A DNA stretch of 49,952 nt from Thermosipho affectus (GCF_001990485.1 NZ_LBFC01000009.1:1-49952), one strand, 5' to 3'. Shown: positions 7,612-15,647, numbered from the stretch's first letter. A program made the numbers and translations. The notes: generated by a model not told the origin, from the letters alone.

Positions 7612-10475
7612 AAAGAGCTATAATTACAAAATTAGATGAAAATCACTTTGAATATATGGCAAATGAAATGGAAAAATACTATGACCCATTTTCTTTTTTA
7701 TTTATCGGACCCACGGGATACTATGTAAGGCAAATATCTGATAAATTTTCAGAAAAACTTGGAAAGACAATAAACCGAGATGCTTTTAGGGTAATAAATC
7801 AATATGTTGTTGAAACTTTAAAACTAAACAATATGGACACGGTATTTTTCGACAGGGATTTTTTTAAAGCATTTATAGCTTCTCAAATAGAAGAGTATAT
7901 TAAAAATGAAAAAGACGATGAATATTTGGAATTTTTAAGGACAGTTTCAAGATCAAAAGGCATTTTAAATTACATACTTGAACTTTTTGAAAAAGCATGG
8001 GAAATCAAAGTTTCAAGCGGAGATTTTCTCACACCGTATTACTATGAAATAAATCAATTACTTGAAAAAAACGAAAAAATTTCAAAACTAATCTTAAATC
8101 TACTAAATGATACAAGCCTTATTATGCAAAAATCTGGAAATATCTTTGATCAGATAACCACATACAAATGGTACGTTGAAGAATACTTTGAAGAAAAAAA
8201 GAAAAATCTTGTTTTAAGTGGCTTTTTCGATATTCCACCCATCTTAAAAGACGTTTTTAAAAAGATGTTTAAAAACTTTGAAAATGTCTATTTTTACGTT
8301 TGGGAACAAATAAACGATAGGGCCTTTAATCAACTCAACGACATATACAATTTTTTGAAAAGCGAAGGCTTCAAAATAGAAGAGACAATTCCACATACAC
8401 TCAAATTAAAAGATAAAACAAAAGTAACTTCCTACAAAAACTCTATTGTGGAAATCTACGAAATAACTGGAAAAATAAAGGAACTCTTAATAAATGGTAA
8501 ATCACCAAATGAGATAGCAATTGTCGTACCAAATTTTTCAATTGCAAAACAATTCTCTGAAAAATTAACGGAAATTGGTATACCAAACAACGTTAATTTA
8601 CAATCAAAACTATCGGAGAGTAAAATTGTAAAAATCTTACTCCAACCAATAAAAACCATTTATTACAACTTTGAAACAGAAGATCTTCTAGCATTAATAG
8701 AATCTCCATATATAGATACAAGACAACTCACAATAGAAAAGATAGAAAAATTCTTTAGAGAATTCCGTATGTTAGATGAAAAATTTTCAAAAGAAAAAAT
8801 ACAAGAAATATCTGCGCATATAAAACAACTTGAAAAAATAAAAGATGATGATACATACCAAGACAGAATGGAAAAGATAGAAGAATACAAAGTCTTTATA
8901 GAAATTCTGGACAATTTGCTCAATTTATTGGAAGAGGTCAAAAACGGTATAACTAATGACTTCATCACATGGTTTATTGAATTCATAAAATTTTCAATAG
9001 AAAAGTTTGATATATTTACAAACGATAAATACCTCTTTGAAATAAAAGAAGAAAAAAATGCACTTATAAAATTCATAGAAGTACTAAATAACCTAAAAAG
9101 TTATAATTTAAAAATAAACTCTTGGAGAACTTTCTATAAAATACTAACAAGTATTATAAACGTTGAAAAATACAGATTCTCCGAAAGAAAAGAAAATGCA
9201 ATAGACATATTTGATATAACCCAAGCAAGATTTGTACGGAAAAAATTCAAATTTTTTGTTAATTTCACTGACGCATTTTATCCAAATTTTGATATTAATC
9301 CACTTATCTTAAACGTTTTATCTGATCCAAACAAATTAAGATCATTTAATGAGGAGATAGAAAGAAGAAACGTAATACTTTCGTTGATCTTTTCGGAAAA
9401 TAATCATATATCATTTCCTCATTCAACCCTATCAGGAGAACCCATTTTACCTTCTACATACGCAACTGAATTTGGAGAAGTAAAAGATATTGAAACAAGT
9501 TTTTACATAATTCCACAAGCCAGCAAAATATACTCAGAATTTGATAAAAATTTATATAAAGCATTTAACGAAGAAAGAAAGTTAAAATTAAACGTAGAAT
9601 GGAAAAGTAGTTTAAACGTAAAAAAAGTAAGTCACAGTTTAATCTCAACATATGTTAATTGTCCGTTCAAACTCTTTTTATCGGAAAAAGCAAATGTAAG
9701 AAACATAGATAGTGACAAATCCAATCTATACATAGGTATTTTTTACCACAGGGTTCTAAAAAGATATTTTGAAGAAGTTGTTTTTGAATTAAAAAAACTA
9801 GTCGAAGAAGTATACGATGAAGTATTTATAGAAGAATTCTTTCAATATTCCATACCAAAGTCGATAAACATAGAAAATTATACAAAAAAACTAAACGAAT
9901 TTTTAATGCATTTACATGAAAACGTGGAATCTAAAAATATATACCAACTTGAAAAAACATACATGACTAAATTAAGGGGAAATATTTTGGCAGAAGCACG
10001 TATTGATAGAATAGATAAAGATAAAGATTCTTATACAATTATAGACTACAAAAAAAATTCAAAAAATAGTGATATGGGTCAACTTCTCTTGTACGACTAT
10101 ATCTTCAAAAGTAATATAAACAAAGATTTTGAAACTACGCTGTTATTTTTGGGAATAGAAGATAGAAAAAGTTATAAAATTAAAAGAATTAAAGAAAAAA
10201 TTTACTATAACTATTATAAATCAGAAAAAGAAATAGACTACGATATTTACTTATCTTGGCTTGATAGTATACTGGAAAAGCTAACAAGCGGAGATATAAC
10301 CCCTATATTCGTCGAGCAAAACAACGTAAAACCATTTATGATGTATTTAAAAGATATGGGATTTAAAATACAAAGTAAAAAAAGATTTTGCAAATCTTAT
10401 GCCGTTTCTTGCCATTTTTACGAAATTTGCAAAAATTTCGAAATCTACAACAACGTAAAATTAGTAGAAAAGTAA
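7608..10475 (+). CDS. addB: AddB-like nuclease subunit with iron-sulfur cysteines
   Basis: 955 residues, start overlapping the addA-like stop (ATGA). The N-terminal P-loop position reads F-I-G-P-T-G-Y-Y (about 33-40) and lacks the G-K-T/S lysine, so this subunit probably does not hydrolyse ATP. The C-terminal nuclease has C-P-F-K-L-F (C685), a H in G-I-F-Y-H-R, and the PD-(D/E)XK core R-I-D-R-I-D ... I-I-D-Y-K-K (about 797-815), closed by C928, C935 and C941. The first cysteine plus the last three would ligate a 4Fe-4S cluster, as in Bacillus AddB. The spacing here is C-x6-C-x5-C, while the usual is C-x2-C-x5-C. Position next to addA and these motifs make the assignment firm; sequence is otherwise very divergent. 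Confidence 0.85.
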   Translation: MKRAIITKLDENHFEYMANEMEKYYDPFSFLFIGPTGYYVRQISDKFSEKLGKTINRDAFRVINQYVVETLKLNNMDTVFFDRDFFKAFIASQIEEYIKNEKDDEYLEFLRTVSRSKGILNYILELFEKAWEIKVSSGDFLTPYYYEINQLLEKNEKISKLILNLLNDTSLIMQKSGNIFDQITTYKWYVEEYFEEKKKNLVLSGFFDIPPILKDVFKKMFKNFENVYFYVWEQINDRAFNQLNDIYNFLKSEGFKIEETIPHTLKLKDKTKVTSYKNSIVEIYEITGKIKELLINGKSPNEIAIVVPNFSIAKQFSEKLTEIGIPNNVNLQSKLSESKIVKILLQPIKTIYYNFETEDLLALIESPYIDTRQLTIEKIEKFFREFRMLDEKFSKEKIQEISAHIKQLEKIKDDDTYQDRMEKIEEYKVFIEILDNLLNLLEEVKNGITNDFITWFIEFIKFSIEKFDIFTNDKYLFEIKEEKNALIKFIEVLNNLKSYNLKINSWRTFYKILTSIINVEKYRFSERKENAIDIFDITQARFVRKKFKFFVNFTDAFYPNFDINPLILNVLSDPNKLRSFNEEIERRNVILSLIFSENNHISFPHSTLSGEPILPSTYATEFGEVKDIETSFYIIPQASKIYSEFDKNLYKAFNEERKLKLNVEWKSSLNVKKVSHSLISTYVNCPFKLFLSEKANVRNIDSDKSNLYIGIFYHRVLKRYFEEVVFELKKLVEEVYDEVFIEEFFQYSIPKSINIENYTKKLNEFLMHLHENVESKNIYQLEKTYMTKLRGNILAEARIDRIDKDKDSYTIIDYKKNSKNSDMGQLLLYDYIFKSNINKDFETTLLFLGIEDRKSYKIKRIKEKIYYNYYKSEKEIDYDIYLSWLDSILEKLTSGDITPIFVEQNNVKPFMMYLKDMGFKIQSKKRFCKSYAVSCHFYEICKNFEIYNNVKLVEK

Positions 10476-10540
10476 ACAAAATGCTCCAACACAACAAAAT
10501 TTCATTTATATTGCCATATTATTAAGCAATGGTTAAATTG

Positions 10541-10569
10541 TTGATTTATTTTAAAGTTATTGTTATAAT
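10541..10569 (+). promoter_or_regulatory. Sigma-70 type promoter
   Basis: TTGATT (10541-10546), 17-base spacer, TATAAT (10564-10569) preceded by TGT, giving an extended -10. It sits 35 bases before the start of the hypothetical gene at 10604. Confidence 0.75.
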
Positions 10570-10603
10570 CCGATTGTAAATGTACGTTGTGGGGGTGAAA
10601 AAT

Positions 10604-11155
10604 ATGAAAAAAAGGATATTTGCCGAAGATATTGCTATATGTCTAGCGGGAACAAGAAAAGAACCTTTAAATTATAGGGAAAAATACGACAATTTTTACA
10701 GAGCGGCAAAACTTTTCCTTGAAACAAAAGATGAAGAACTTACAAAGCACATCCTGGATGAAGAATTTGAAAATTTATTTCAAATTTTCAAAGAAACAAT
10801 TTGCAAAACAAAATTTTTCAATTTTATAAATCCTATCCCAAAAGAATTTTCAAAGATTTTTTTGATAAACAATAAAGAATACGAGGTAGTATTAAAAACG
10901 GACTTTTACGTAAAAAATAGAAGAAAAACCTTTTATTATTTTATACTACCAGATGCTATGGGGTGGACAGAATCAGCACTAAAACACTTTCACAGACTTG
11001 GAAATGACATTATCAACTACACACTCCCACCTGAGGAATCAGAATTTAGAATCATTAATCTTTTTAAAAGAAACATAATAAAAGGAAATAGTGTAAGCTA
11101 CAGATATCACAGAAAAGTTTCACATATAGTTTCTAAAATGGTTTCAACTTTCTAA
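10604..11155 (+). CDS. Hypothetical protein (unknown)
   Basis: 183 residues, not recognised. It has no signal peptide or membrane segment and is rich in K, F and E. A stretch V-V-L-K-T-D-F-Y-V-K followed by a Y-Y-F-I-L-P-D strand and a helix with repeated H (A-L-K-H-F-H-R-L) loosely recalls the strand-strand-helix layout of PD-(D/E)XK nucleases, but the catalytic lysine is not in place, so this is only a suggestion. ATG at 10604 follows GGGGGTGA at the usual distance; an ATG at 10580 lacks a ribosome site. It has its own promoter, so its position after addAB need not mean a shared role. It ends in a G/C hairpin shared with the convergent HU gene. Confidence 0.7.
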   Translation: MKKRIFAEDIAICLAGTRKEPLNYREKYDNFYRAAKLFLETKDEELTKHILDEEFENLFQIFKETICKTKFFNFINPIPKEFSKIFLINNKEYEVVLKTDFYVKNRRKTFYYFILPDAMGWTESALKHFHRLGNDIINYTLPPEESEFRIINLFKRNIIKGNSVSYRYHRKVSHIVSKMVSTF

Positions 11156-11157
11156 AA

Positions 11158-11182
11158 AATCCCCCCAGTTTTTCGGGGGGAA
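11158..11182 (-). terminator. Intrinsic terminator between convergent genes
   Basis: CCCCCC (11161-11166) and GGGGGG (11175-11180) form a stem with an eight-base loop. Read on the minus strand it is followed by a T-run, so it best terminates the HU gene; on the plus strand the T-run is poor. Confidence 0.75.
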
Positions 11183-11186
11183 TTAC

Positions 11187-11465
11187 TTATTTGTTTACTT
11201 TTTCCTTTAATTCCTTACCAGGTTTGAATTTTGGGACCTTTCTTGCAGGGATTGTTATTTTTTCTCTTGTTCTTGGATTAACTCCTGTCCTTTCCTCTGC
11301 TTCTCTTACCTCAAACGTTCCAAAACCAATAAGCTGAACTTTTTCTCCATTTGACAAAGCCTCAGTTATAGTTTCAAAAACCGCATCAATAACTGCTTTG
11401 ATATCTTTTTTCTTTAATTCTGGCATCTTTTCTGCTACCTTGTTTACAAGTTCCTTTTTACTCAT
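11187..11465 (-). CDS. hup: HU-type nucleoid DNA-binding protein
   Basis: 92 residues, the usual HU length, and clearly like Thermotoga maritima HU. Helical N-terminus (M-S-K-K-E-L-V-N-K-V-A), then the hallmark G-F-G-T-F-E-V-R (about 49-56), G-V-N-P-R-T-R-E-K-I-T-I-P in the DNA-clamping arm, and V-P-K-F-K-P-G-K-E-L-K-E-K-V near the end. It bends and compacts DNA as a dimer. The start is ATG at 11465, preceded by GAGGAGGG; an upstream in-frame extension has no ribosome site and is outside the family. A plausible promoter lies at 11507-11536. It is the third gene in a minus-strand run, but the promoter suggests independent expression. Confidence 0.95.
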   Translation of the reverse strand: MSKKELVNKVAEKMPELKKKDIKAVIDAVFETITEALSNGEKVQLIGFGTFEVREAEERTGVNPRTREKITIPARKVPKFKPGKELKEKVNK

Positions 11466-11506
11466 AACTTTTCCCTCCTCACATGTGATAGTTAAAATAC
11501 GTATAT

Positions 11507-11536
11507 AATATATCATTTTTTTACATCAGAATGCAA
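11507..11536 (-). promoter_or_regulatory. Candidate promoter of the HU gene
   Basis: On the minus strand TTGCAT (11531-11536), 18-base spacer, TATATT (11507-11512), 41 bases before the HU start codon. The -10 match is imperfect. Confidence 0.45.
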
Positions 11537-11537
11537 A

Positions 11538-12011
11538 TTATTTTCTAAAACTTTTTCTATAGAAATCATCTATGATTTTTGCAATATCAAATTTTGTCTT
11601 GTTTTCAGAAGAAATAACAAGATCCGCATCCTTTGAGAATGTAAAATGAAATTTTTCATACAAATCGTCTAAATTTTGAAATTTATCAGAGACCATCTTT
11701 ATCCTTCTAATAAATTTTTCTTTGGGGACCTTTATGTATACTACCTTTCCCTTGTAGCGATCCTTTTCCGCTATCAAACCAAGGGTAACTATTATCTTTT
11801 CATCAAACCTTTTAAACCTTTTTAAAAATTTTCTTTCAAGGTTTTCTAAAGTAACAAACCCATTGGAAAGAAGTATTGCATTAAATCTCTTTCCCGTTTC
11901 AAGGTTTAAAATTTCATCAAAATCGATTATATCGTAACCAAAATCTTCCTTTAAAATTTTACCCACAGCCGACTTTCCACTCCCAGGAAGTCCGATTATG
12001 TACAACGGCAA
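11538..12011 (-). CDS. Shikimate-kinase-like P-loop protein
   Basis: 157 residues. N-terminal Walker A G-L-P-G-S-G-K-S (7-14), then a D-F-D-E pair at about 30-33 that matches the Mg/shikimate-contacting D-x-D of AroK-type kinases, an E-x-x-x-L-K-R helix, and a lid-like R-R-I segment (about 101-103). The glycine triplet that binds shikimate is not present; the corresponding strand reads I-V-T-L-G-L-I. It may be a divergent shikimate kinase or a related nucleotide-dependent kinase. The start codon is TTG at 12011, behind GGGGGGATAT; no ATG is available. It sits 10 bases downstream of the YjbQ-family gene, so they are co-transcribed. Confidence 0.75.
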   Translation of the reverse strand: MPLYIIGLPGSGKSAVGKILKEDFGYDIIDFDEILNLETGKRFNAILLSNGFVTLENLERKFLKRFKRFDEKIIVTLGLIAEKDRYKGKVVYIKVPKEKFIRRIKMVSDKFQNLDDLYEKFHFTFSKDADLVISSENKTKFDIAKIIDDFYRKSFRK

Positions 12012-12021
12012 AATATCCCCC

Positions 12022-12420
12022 CTAATCGGTAATTATTTTCAAAAATACCTTTCTTCTCCTTGGACCATCAAATTCGCAAAAATATATTCCCTGCCAAGTT
12101 CCTAGTAAAATTTTACCACTTTCTATAATCAAAGTAATACTAGGGGAAACAAGTGTAGACTTCACATGAGAATCTGAATTACCCTCTAAGTGTGTGTATT
12201 CCCAATTTGGTGGTACTATTTTGCTCAAAGTCCTCTCTATATCACCTTTTACAGATGGATCTGCATTTTCATTAATGGTAATACCTGCAGTAGTGTGTGG
12301 GATAAACACTACACAAATTCCAGATTTTACACCAGAATCTTTTACCACTTTGTTCACTTTTTCTGTGATATCAATCAAAGAATTTCTAGATCTTGTCATA
12401 ACCTCAAAAGAATAAAGCAT
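12022..12420 (-). CDS. YjbQ/UPF0047 family enzyme
   Basis: 132 residues, typical of this one-domain family, some members of which show thiamine-phosphate synthase activity. Conserved marks: I-P-H-T-T-A-G-I-T-I-N-E-N-A-D-P-S-V (about 48-65) with the metal-binding-type H, H-L-E-G-N-S-D-S-H-V-K-S (about 86-97), and G-T-W-Q-G-I-Y-F-C-E-F-D-G-P-R-R-R near the C-terminus. ATG at 12420 is chosen over the longer frame because GGGGGAG lies eight bases upstream. A strong promoter lies directly before it, divergent from the zinc operon. Physiological role in this organism is not established. Confidence 0.9.
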   Translation of the reverse strand: MLYSFEVMTRSRNSLIDITEKVNKVVKDSGVKSGICVVFIPHTTAGITINENADPSVKGDIERTLSKIVPPNWEYTHLEGNSDSHVKSTLVSPSITLIIESGKILLGTWQGIYFCEFDGPRRRKVFLKIITD

Positions 12421-12444
12421 TTTTACTCCCCCTTTTTCTCGAAT

Positions 12445-12474
12445 ATTATAACACAAAAATTAGTAAATATGCAA
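12445..12474 (-). promoter_or_regulatory. Promoter of the YjbQ-kinase operon
   Basis: On the minus strand TTGCAT (12469-12474), 18-base spacer, TATAAT (12445-12450) with TGT before it (extended -10). The start codon is 24 bases downstream of the -10. Confidence 0.75.
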
Positions 12475-12480
12475 TTTTCC

Positions 12481-12509
12481 TTGACTTTTTTTCAATATTT
12501 TACTATAAT
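12481..12509 (+). promoter_or_regulatory. Promoter of the zinc-uptake operon
   Basis: TTGACT (12481-12486), 17-base spacer, TATAAT (12504-12509): close to consensus. The inverted-repeat operator starts three bases downstream, where the transcript begins. Confidence 0.85.
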
Positions 12510-12511
12510 AT

Positions 12512-12540
12512 TTTTTGCAAATAACTTGCATTTGCAAAAA
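12512..12540 (+). promoter_or_regulatory. Inverted-repeat operator, probable Zur/Fur-family box
   Basis: TTTTTGCAAAT (12512-12522) and ATTTGCAAAAA (12530-12540) are perfect 11-base inverted repeats around a seven-base centre. It covers the expected transcription start of the operon whose first gene is a Fur-family repressor, so autorepression by zinc-loaded repressor is the natural reading. The repeat does not closely copy the Bacillus Zur or Fur consensus, so the binding protein is inferred. Confidence 0.75.
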
Positions 12541-12554
12541 TAGGGGTGTGAAAA

Positions 12555-12920
12555 TTGACAAAGTGGAGAAAAGCCATTTGGGATATACTTAAAAATAGTA
12601 AAAAACCACTGTGTGCAGAAGAGATTTACAAAATAAATGGCTTTAAACCGAATCTATCGACTATTTACAGGGCGCTTAATTACCTTGAGAAAAAGAATAT
12701 TATCTCATCTGTATCATTTGAAAATTCCACAAAGTACTTTTTCCCAAAAGAAAGACATATTCATTTTCTATATTGTATTAAATGTGGAAACATTGAAGTT
12801 TTTAACGAATGTACGGCAAAAGAAATAAAAATGAAAATCGAAAAACAATTTGACTATCAAATACTAGATCACGTGTTTTATTTTAAAGGAATTTGCAAAA
12901 AATGTAGAGAGGAGGAATGA
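12555..12920 (+). CDS. zur: Fur-family metalloregulator, probably Zur
   Basis: 121 residues. Winged-helix DNA-binding N-terminus with A-E-E-I-Y-K and the recognition-helix region N-L-S-T-I-Y-R-A-L-N-Y-L (about 33-44), then a metal-binding dimer domain with H-I-H-F (about 68-71), C-I-K-C-G-N (74-79) and a C-terminal C-K-K-C, the structural zinc pair typical of Fur-family proteins. The genes behind it are a zinc/manganese-type ABC importer, so a zinc sensor is favoured over iron or peroxide sensing. Start is TTG at 12555, with AGGGGTG seven bases upstream. Promoter and operator directly precede it. Its stop nearly overlaps the binding-protein gene. Confidence 0.85.
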   Translation: MTKWRKAIWDILKNSKKPLCAEEIYKINGFKPNLSTIYRALNYLEKKNIISSVSFENSTKYFFPKERHIHFLYCIKCGNIEVFNECTAKEIKMKIEKQFDYQILDHVFYFKGICKKCREEE

Positions 12921-12922
12921 TT

Positions 12923-13702
12923 GTGAAGAAGTTTTTTTTACTTTTCTTGCTATTTTCCTCTGTTATGTTCTCATATGTAGTAGTTACTATAAATCCATAT
13001 TATTTGTTGGTAAGTGAACTTTTAAAAGGTGTAGACGATGTAAAGCTATTATTACCCCCAAACGTAAATCCACACGTTTATTCCCTAAAAGTAAGTGATG
13101 TAAAATTACTAGCAAAAGCAAATTTAATAATTGCAAATGGAAATTTAGAACCAAATTTAGAAAAATACGATAATGTTTTATACGTAAAAAACTACATTCC
13201 AGAAGTATTTATAGAACATAAAAATCCTCATTTTTGGCTTGATCCATACTTTGTGAAGTTCTATATCATACCTTCACTTTCTGAAGAATTTTACAAAATG
13301 TATAAAGATAACAAAATAATGGAAAATGAAAAAAAATTATTGGAGAAAATAGATATATTTATAAAAGATGCATGGAAAGTATTAAAAACTGACGGATTGG
13401 TACTTGTAAATCATCCAAGCTTTTATTACTTTTTCAAGGAATTTGGAATAAAAATAAAATGGTTAGAAGAGGGGCACAACGTATCCATTGGTCTTAAGAA
13501 GATTATAAATACCATAAAGGGGAGAAAACTTATCGCATTATTCACTGAAAAACAACAACCTGAAAGTAAAATTAAAGTAATCTCAAAAGAATTAAAGAAA
13601 AAATACTATGTTCTTGATCCATTGGGAATAGATGCAAAAAATTTTGTGGATTTATATTACAAAAACCTTGAAATTATAAGGAAGGCGTTGAAAAATGAAT
13701 AA
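12923..13702 (+). CDS. znuA: Metal ABC transporter substrate-binding protein, ZnuA type
   Basis: 259 residues, exported: signal peptide K-K-F-F-L-L-F-L-L-F-S-S (1-17). Cluster A-1 metal-binding protein with candidate ligands H51 (N-P-H-V-Y), H103 (N-P-H-F-W-L-D), H164 (V-N-H-P-S) and D232 (L-D-P-L-G), the set seen in ZnuA/TroA proteins. It lacks the histidine-rich loop of enterobacterial ZnuA, so zinc against manganese rests on the Zur-like neighbour. No lipobox cysteine is seen, so it would be free or held by an uncleaved signal. GTG at 12923 is preferred to ATG at 12917 because the GAGGAGG site ends only one base before that ATG. Overlaps the ATPase gene by eight bases. Confidence 0.88.
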   Translation: MKKFFLLFLLFSSVMFSYVVVTINPYYLLVSELLKGVDDVKLLLPPNVNPHVYSLKVSDVKLLAKANLIIANGNLEPNLEKYDNVLYVKNYIPEVFIEHKNPHFWLDPYFVKFYIIPSLSEEFYKMYKDNKIMENEKKLLEKIDIFIKDAWKVLKTDGLVLVNHPSFYYFFKEFGIKIKWLEEGHNVSIGLKKIINTIKGRKLIALFTEKQQPESKIKVISKELKKKYYVLDPLGIDAKNFVDLYYKNLEIIRKALKNE

Positions 13703-14417
13703 TATCGCCATTTTAGTTGAAAATTTAAATTATAAAATTGGTGAAAAGGAAATCCTAAAAAATATCAATTTTAAGATAAAAAAAGGCGAATTTGTAGGAA
13801 TTATAGGCCCCAATGGTGCGGGTAAATCCACCCTTATAAAGATAATCGTAGGAGAAATCAAAAACTACACGGGACAGATATCGGTAAATGGAAAAATTGG
13901 TTATCTTCCCCAAGTTCAAACTATTAACAGAGAAGTACCTATTAATGCTTTACAATTTGCAAAAATGGGAGCGTATAAGAAAAAGGTAAGTAAAGAACAA
14001 ATATCAACCCTTCTAAAAAACGTAGGACTAGCTGGAAAAGAAAGACAACTTGTTGGAACAATGTCAGGTGGAGAACTTCAAAGACTTTCACTTGCACGAG
14101 CACTTTTATACAACCCTGATATTTTGATCTTAGACGAACCAGAAGCAGGTGTTGATCAAATGGGAAAAGCTAGGTTCTACGAACTTTTGTATAAAGTTAA
14201 AGAGAAAAAAAACTTAACAATTTTGATGATTTCACACGATATAGGTATGGTTTTTGAAAAGTGTACCTCTGTAATGTGCTTAAATAAAACATTACATTGC
14301 CATGGGCCTACCGAAAAAATCAAACCAGACGAATTAAAAATATTATTCCCGGACTTTGATCTATGGCTTCGTGCAAAAAATCATTACGAAAGGGAGCATG
14401 AAAATGGAGATATTTGA
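13695..14417 (+). CDS. znuC: Metal ABC transporter ATP-binding protein, ZnuC type
   Basis: 240 residues. Walker A G-P-N-G-A-G-K-S-T (about 38-46), Q-loop Y-L-P-Q, signature M-S-G-G-E-L-Q-R (about 123-130), Walker B I-L-I-L-D-E-P-E-A-G-V-D, and switch histidine S-H-D. The C-terminal C-H-G-P-T-E element is common in metal-importer ATPases of the ZnuC/MntB group. It energises the permease encoded by the next gene. Position between znuA and znuB with overlaps on both sides shows one operon. Confidence 0.93.
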   Translation: MNNIAILVENLNYKIGEKEILKNINFKIKKGEFVGIIGPNGAGKSTLIKIIVGEIKNYTGQISVNGKIGYLPQVQTINREVPINALQFAKMGAYKKKVSKEQISTLLKNVGLAGKERQLVGTMSGGELQRLSLARALLYNPDILILDEPEAGVDQMGKARFYELLYKVKEKKNLTILMISHDIGMVFEKCTSVMCLNKTLHCHGPTEKIKPDELKILFPDFDLWLRAKNHYEREHENGDI

Positions 14418-15192
14418 ACTTGAATTTTTAAGAACGGCATTAATAGCAACTATTTTAGCAGCTATTTCCTCTTCTATTATGTCTCCTACTATTGTTTTTA
14501 AAAGAATGGAATTTATAGGAGATGGAACCGCTCATGCGGCTTTTGCAGGATTGGCAATTGCGCTGCTTCTTGGATTAGATTATAGATTAATTTCAATAAT
14601 TACTGCCATTATCTTTTCTCTACTTATAAGTTATTTCACAAACAAAAAACATATACACGAAAATAGCGCAATTGGTATGTTACTTCCAGTTTTTATGTCC
14701 ATTGGCGTAATTATCCTTTCAAAAAGTTCAACTTACACCCAAAATATAACAAGTTATCTGTTCGGAGATATTCTACTTGTAAACATGAAAGATGTGTACT
14801 TTTTGATATTTGTAGTTATCTTAGAATCACTATTTTTTTTCTTTTATAAAGAGGAAATACTATATTTTCTTGCAGATGAAAAAATGGCTGGATTCTACGG
14901 TGTAAAAACACAATTTTTAAGAACGACATTATTAAGCTTAATTTCAGTTGTAGTTGTAAGTATCGTTAAAATATCCGGAGTTATTCTTTTAGGAGCGTTA
15001 ATTATAATTCCAGGGATTGTTTCAAAAAAACTTGCAAAATCATACAAAGGATTGTTTTTGATATCAACACTATTTAACATTTCCGTTTCATTTATAGGGT
15101 TTTATTTTGCTTATCTTTTTGATATTGCACCAGGTCCATCAATTGTACTTGTGTCATTTATATCATTTGTTGTGCTCTCGTTAATTTTTTAA
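14404..15192 (+). CDS. znuB: Metal ABC transporter permease, ZnuB type
   Basis: 262 residues, about eight hydrophobic segments, ABC-3 family. Family marks: near the N-terminus S-P-T-I-V-F-K-R-M-E-F-I-G-D-G-T-A-H-A-A-F-style loop, and late in the protein G-A-L-I-I-I-P-G (about 200-207). ATG at 14404 is preferred: AGGGAG ends seven bases upstream, while ATG at 14398 would be only one base from it. It overlaps znuC by 14 bases. The next gene starts six bases after the stop. Confidence 0.92.
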   Translation: MEIFELEFLRTALIATILAAISSSIMSPTIVFKRMEFIGDGTAHAAFAGLAIALLLGLDYRLISIITAIIFSLLISYFTNKKHIHENSAIGMLLPVFMSIGVIILSKSSTYTQNITSYLFGDILLVNMKDVYFLIFVVILESLFFFFYKEEILYFLADEKMAGFYGVKTQFLRTTLLSLISVVVVSIVKISGVILLGALIIIPGIVSKKLAKSYKGLFLISTLFNISVSFIGFYFAYLFDIAPGPSIVLVSFISFVVLSLIF

Positions 15193-15197
15193 TAGTT

Positions 15198-15647
15198 TTG
15201 TTGCTTTTTTCGATCTTGGCATTTCCATTTTTCATAGGTATTGATCTTCCAGAATATCCCGCACCTCAAATCGAGTTGTTTGCAAAAGCAGACTTTGGTA
15301 TTTTGTATTTCACATTGCCATTTGGTACATATAACGAAGATGGTAGCTTTTATCTAAAAGATAATATTGAACTTAACTATGTAAAAAGTTTTTTAGGAAT
15401 TGAACTTCAACTTACCCCAAGTTTTTCAAAAAATCTATACATGAAGCTTTCCACTGACATACCACTTATTAAGGCAATCTCGATGAAGCAATTTGACTTT
15501 TTAAATTTAAAAGTAGGTTTGGGTTTAAAACTTTCCATACTCAAATTAGAAGCAGGTGTAATTGGAATGGTAAAAAAACTAAAAGATAATTCCTTGGAAA
15601 TGAAATTTGGAAAAATGTATTACATAGCAAGTGGATTTGCATTTTAA
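15198..15647 (+). CDS. Small exported beta-rich protein in the zinc operon (unknown)
   Basis: 149 residues, not recognised. It begins with a short hydrophobic segment (L-L-F-S-I-L-A-F-P-F-F) and continues with alternating hydrophobic/polar stretches ending Y-Y-I-A-S-G-F-A-F. That is the look of a beta-barrel or outer-envelope protein with a C-terminal aromatic residue. Start is TTG at 15198 or 15201; there is no purine-rich ribosome site, and the distance to the znuB stop (six bases) points to translational coupling by reinitiation. A terminator overlaps its stop, so it is the last gene of the zinc operon. An outer-envelope role in metal entry is inference from location only. Confidence 0.7.
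   Translation: MLLFSILAFPFFIGIDLPEYPAPQIELFAKADFGILYFTLPFGTYNEDGSFYLKDNIELNYVKSFLGIELQLTPSFSKNLYMKLSTDIPLIKAISMKQFDFLNLKVGLGLKLSILKLEAGVIGMVKKLKDNSLEMKFGKMYYIASGFAF

Noticed and set aside
12190-12543. Plus-strand open frame opposite the YjbQ-family gene
   Set aside because: It runs through the YjbQ gene, two promoters and the operator, and has no ribosome site.
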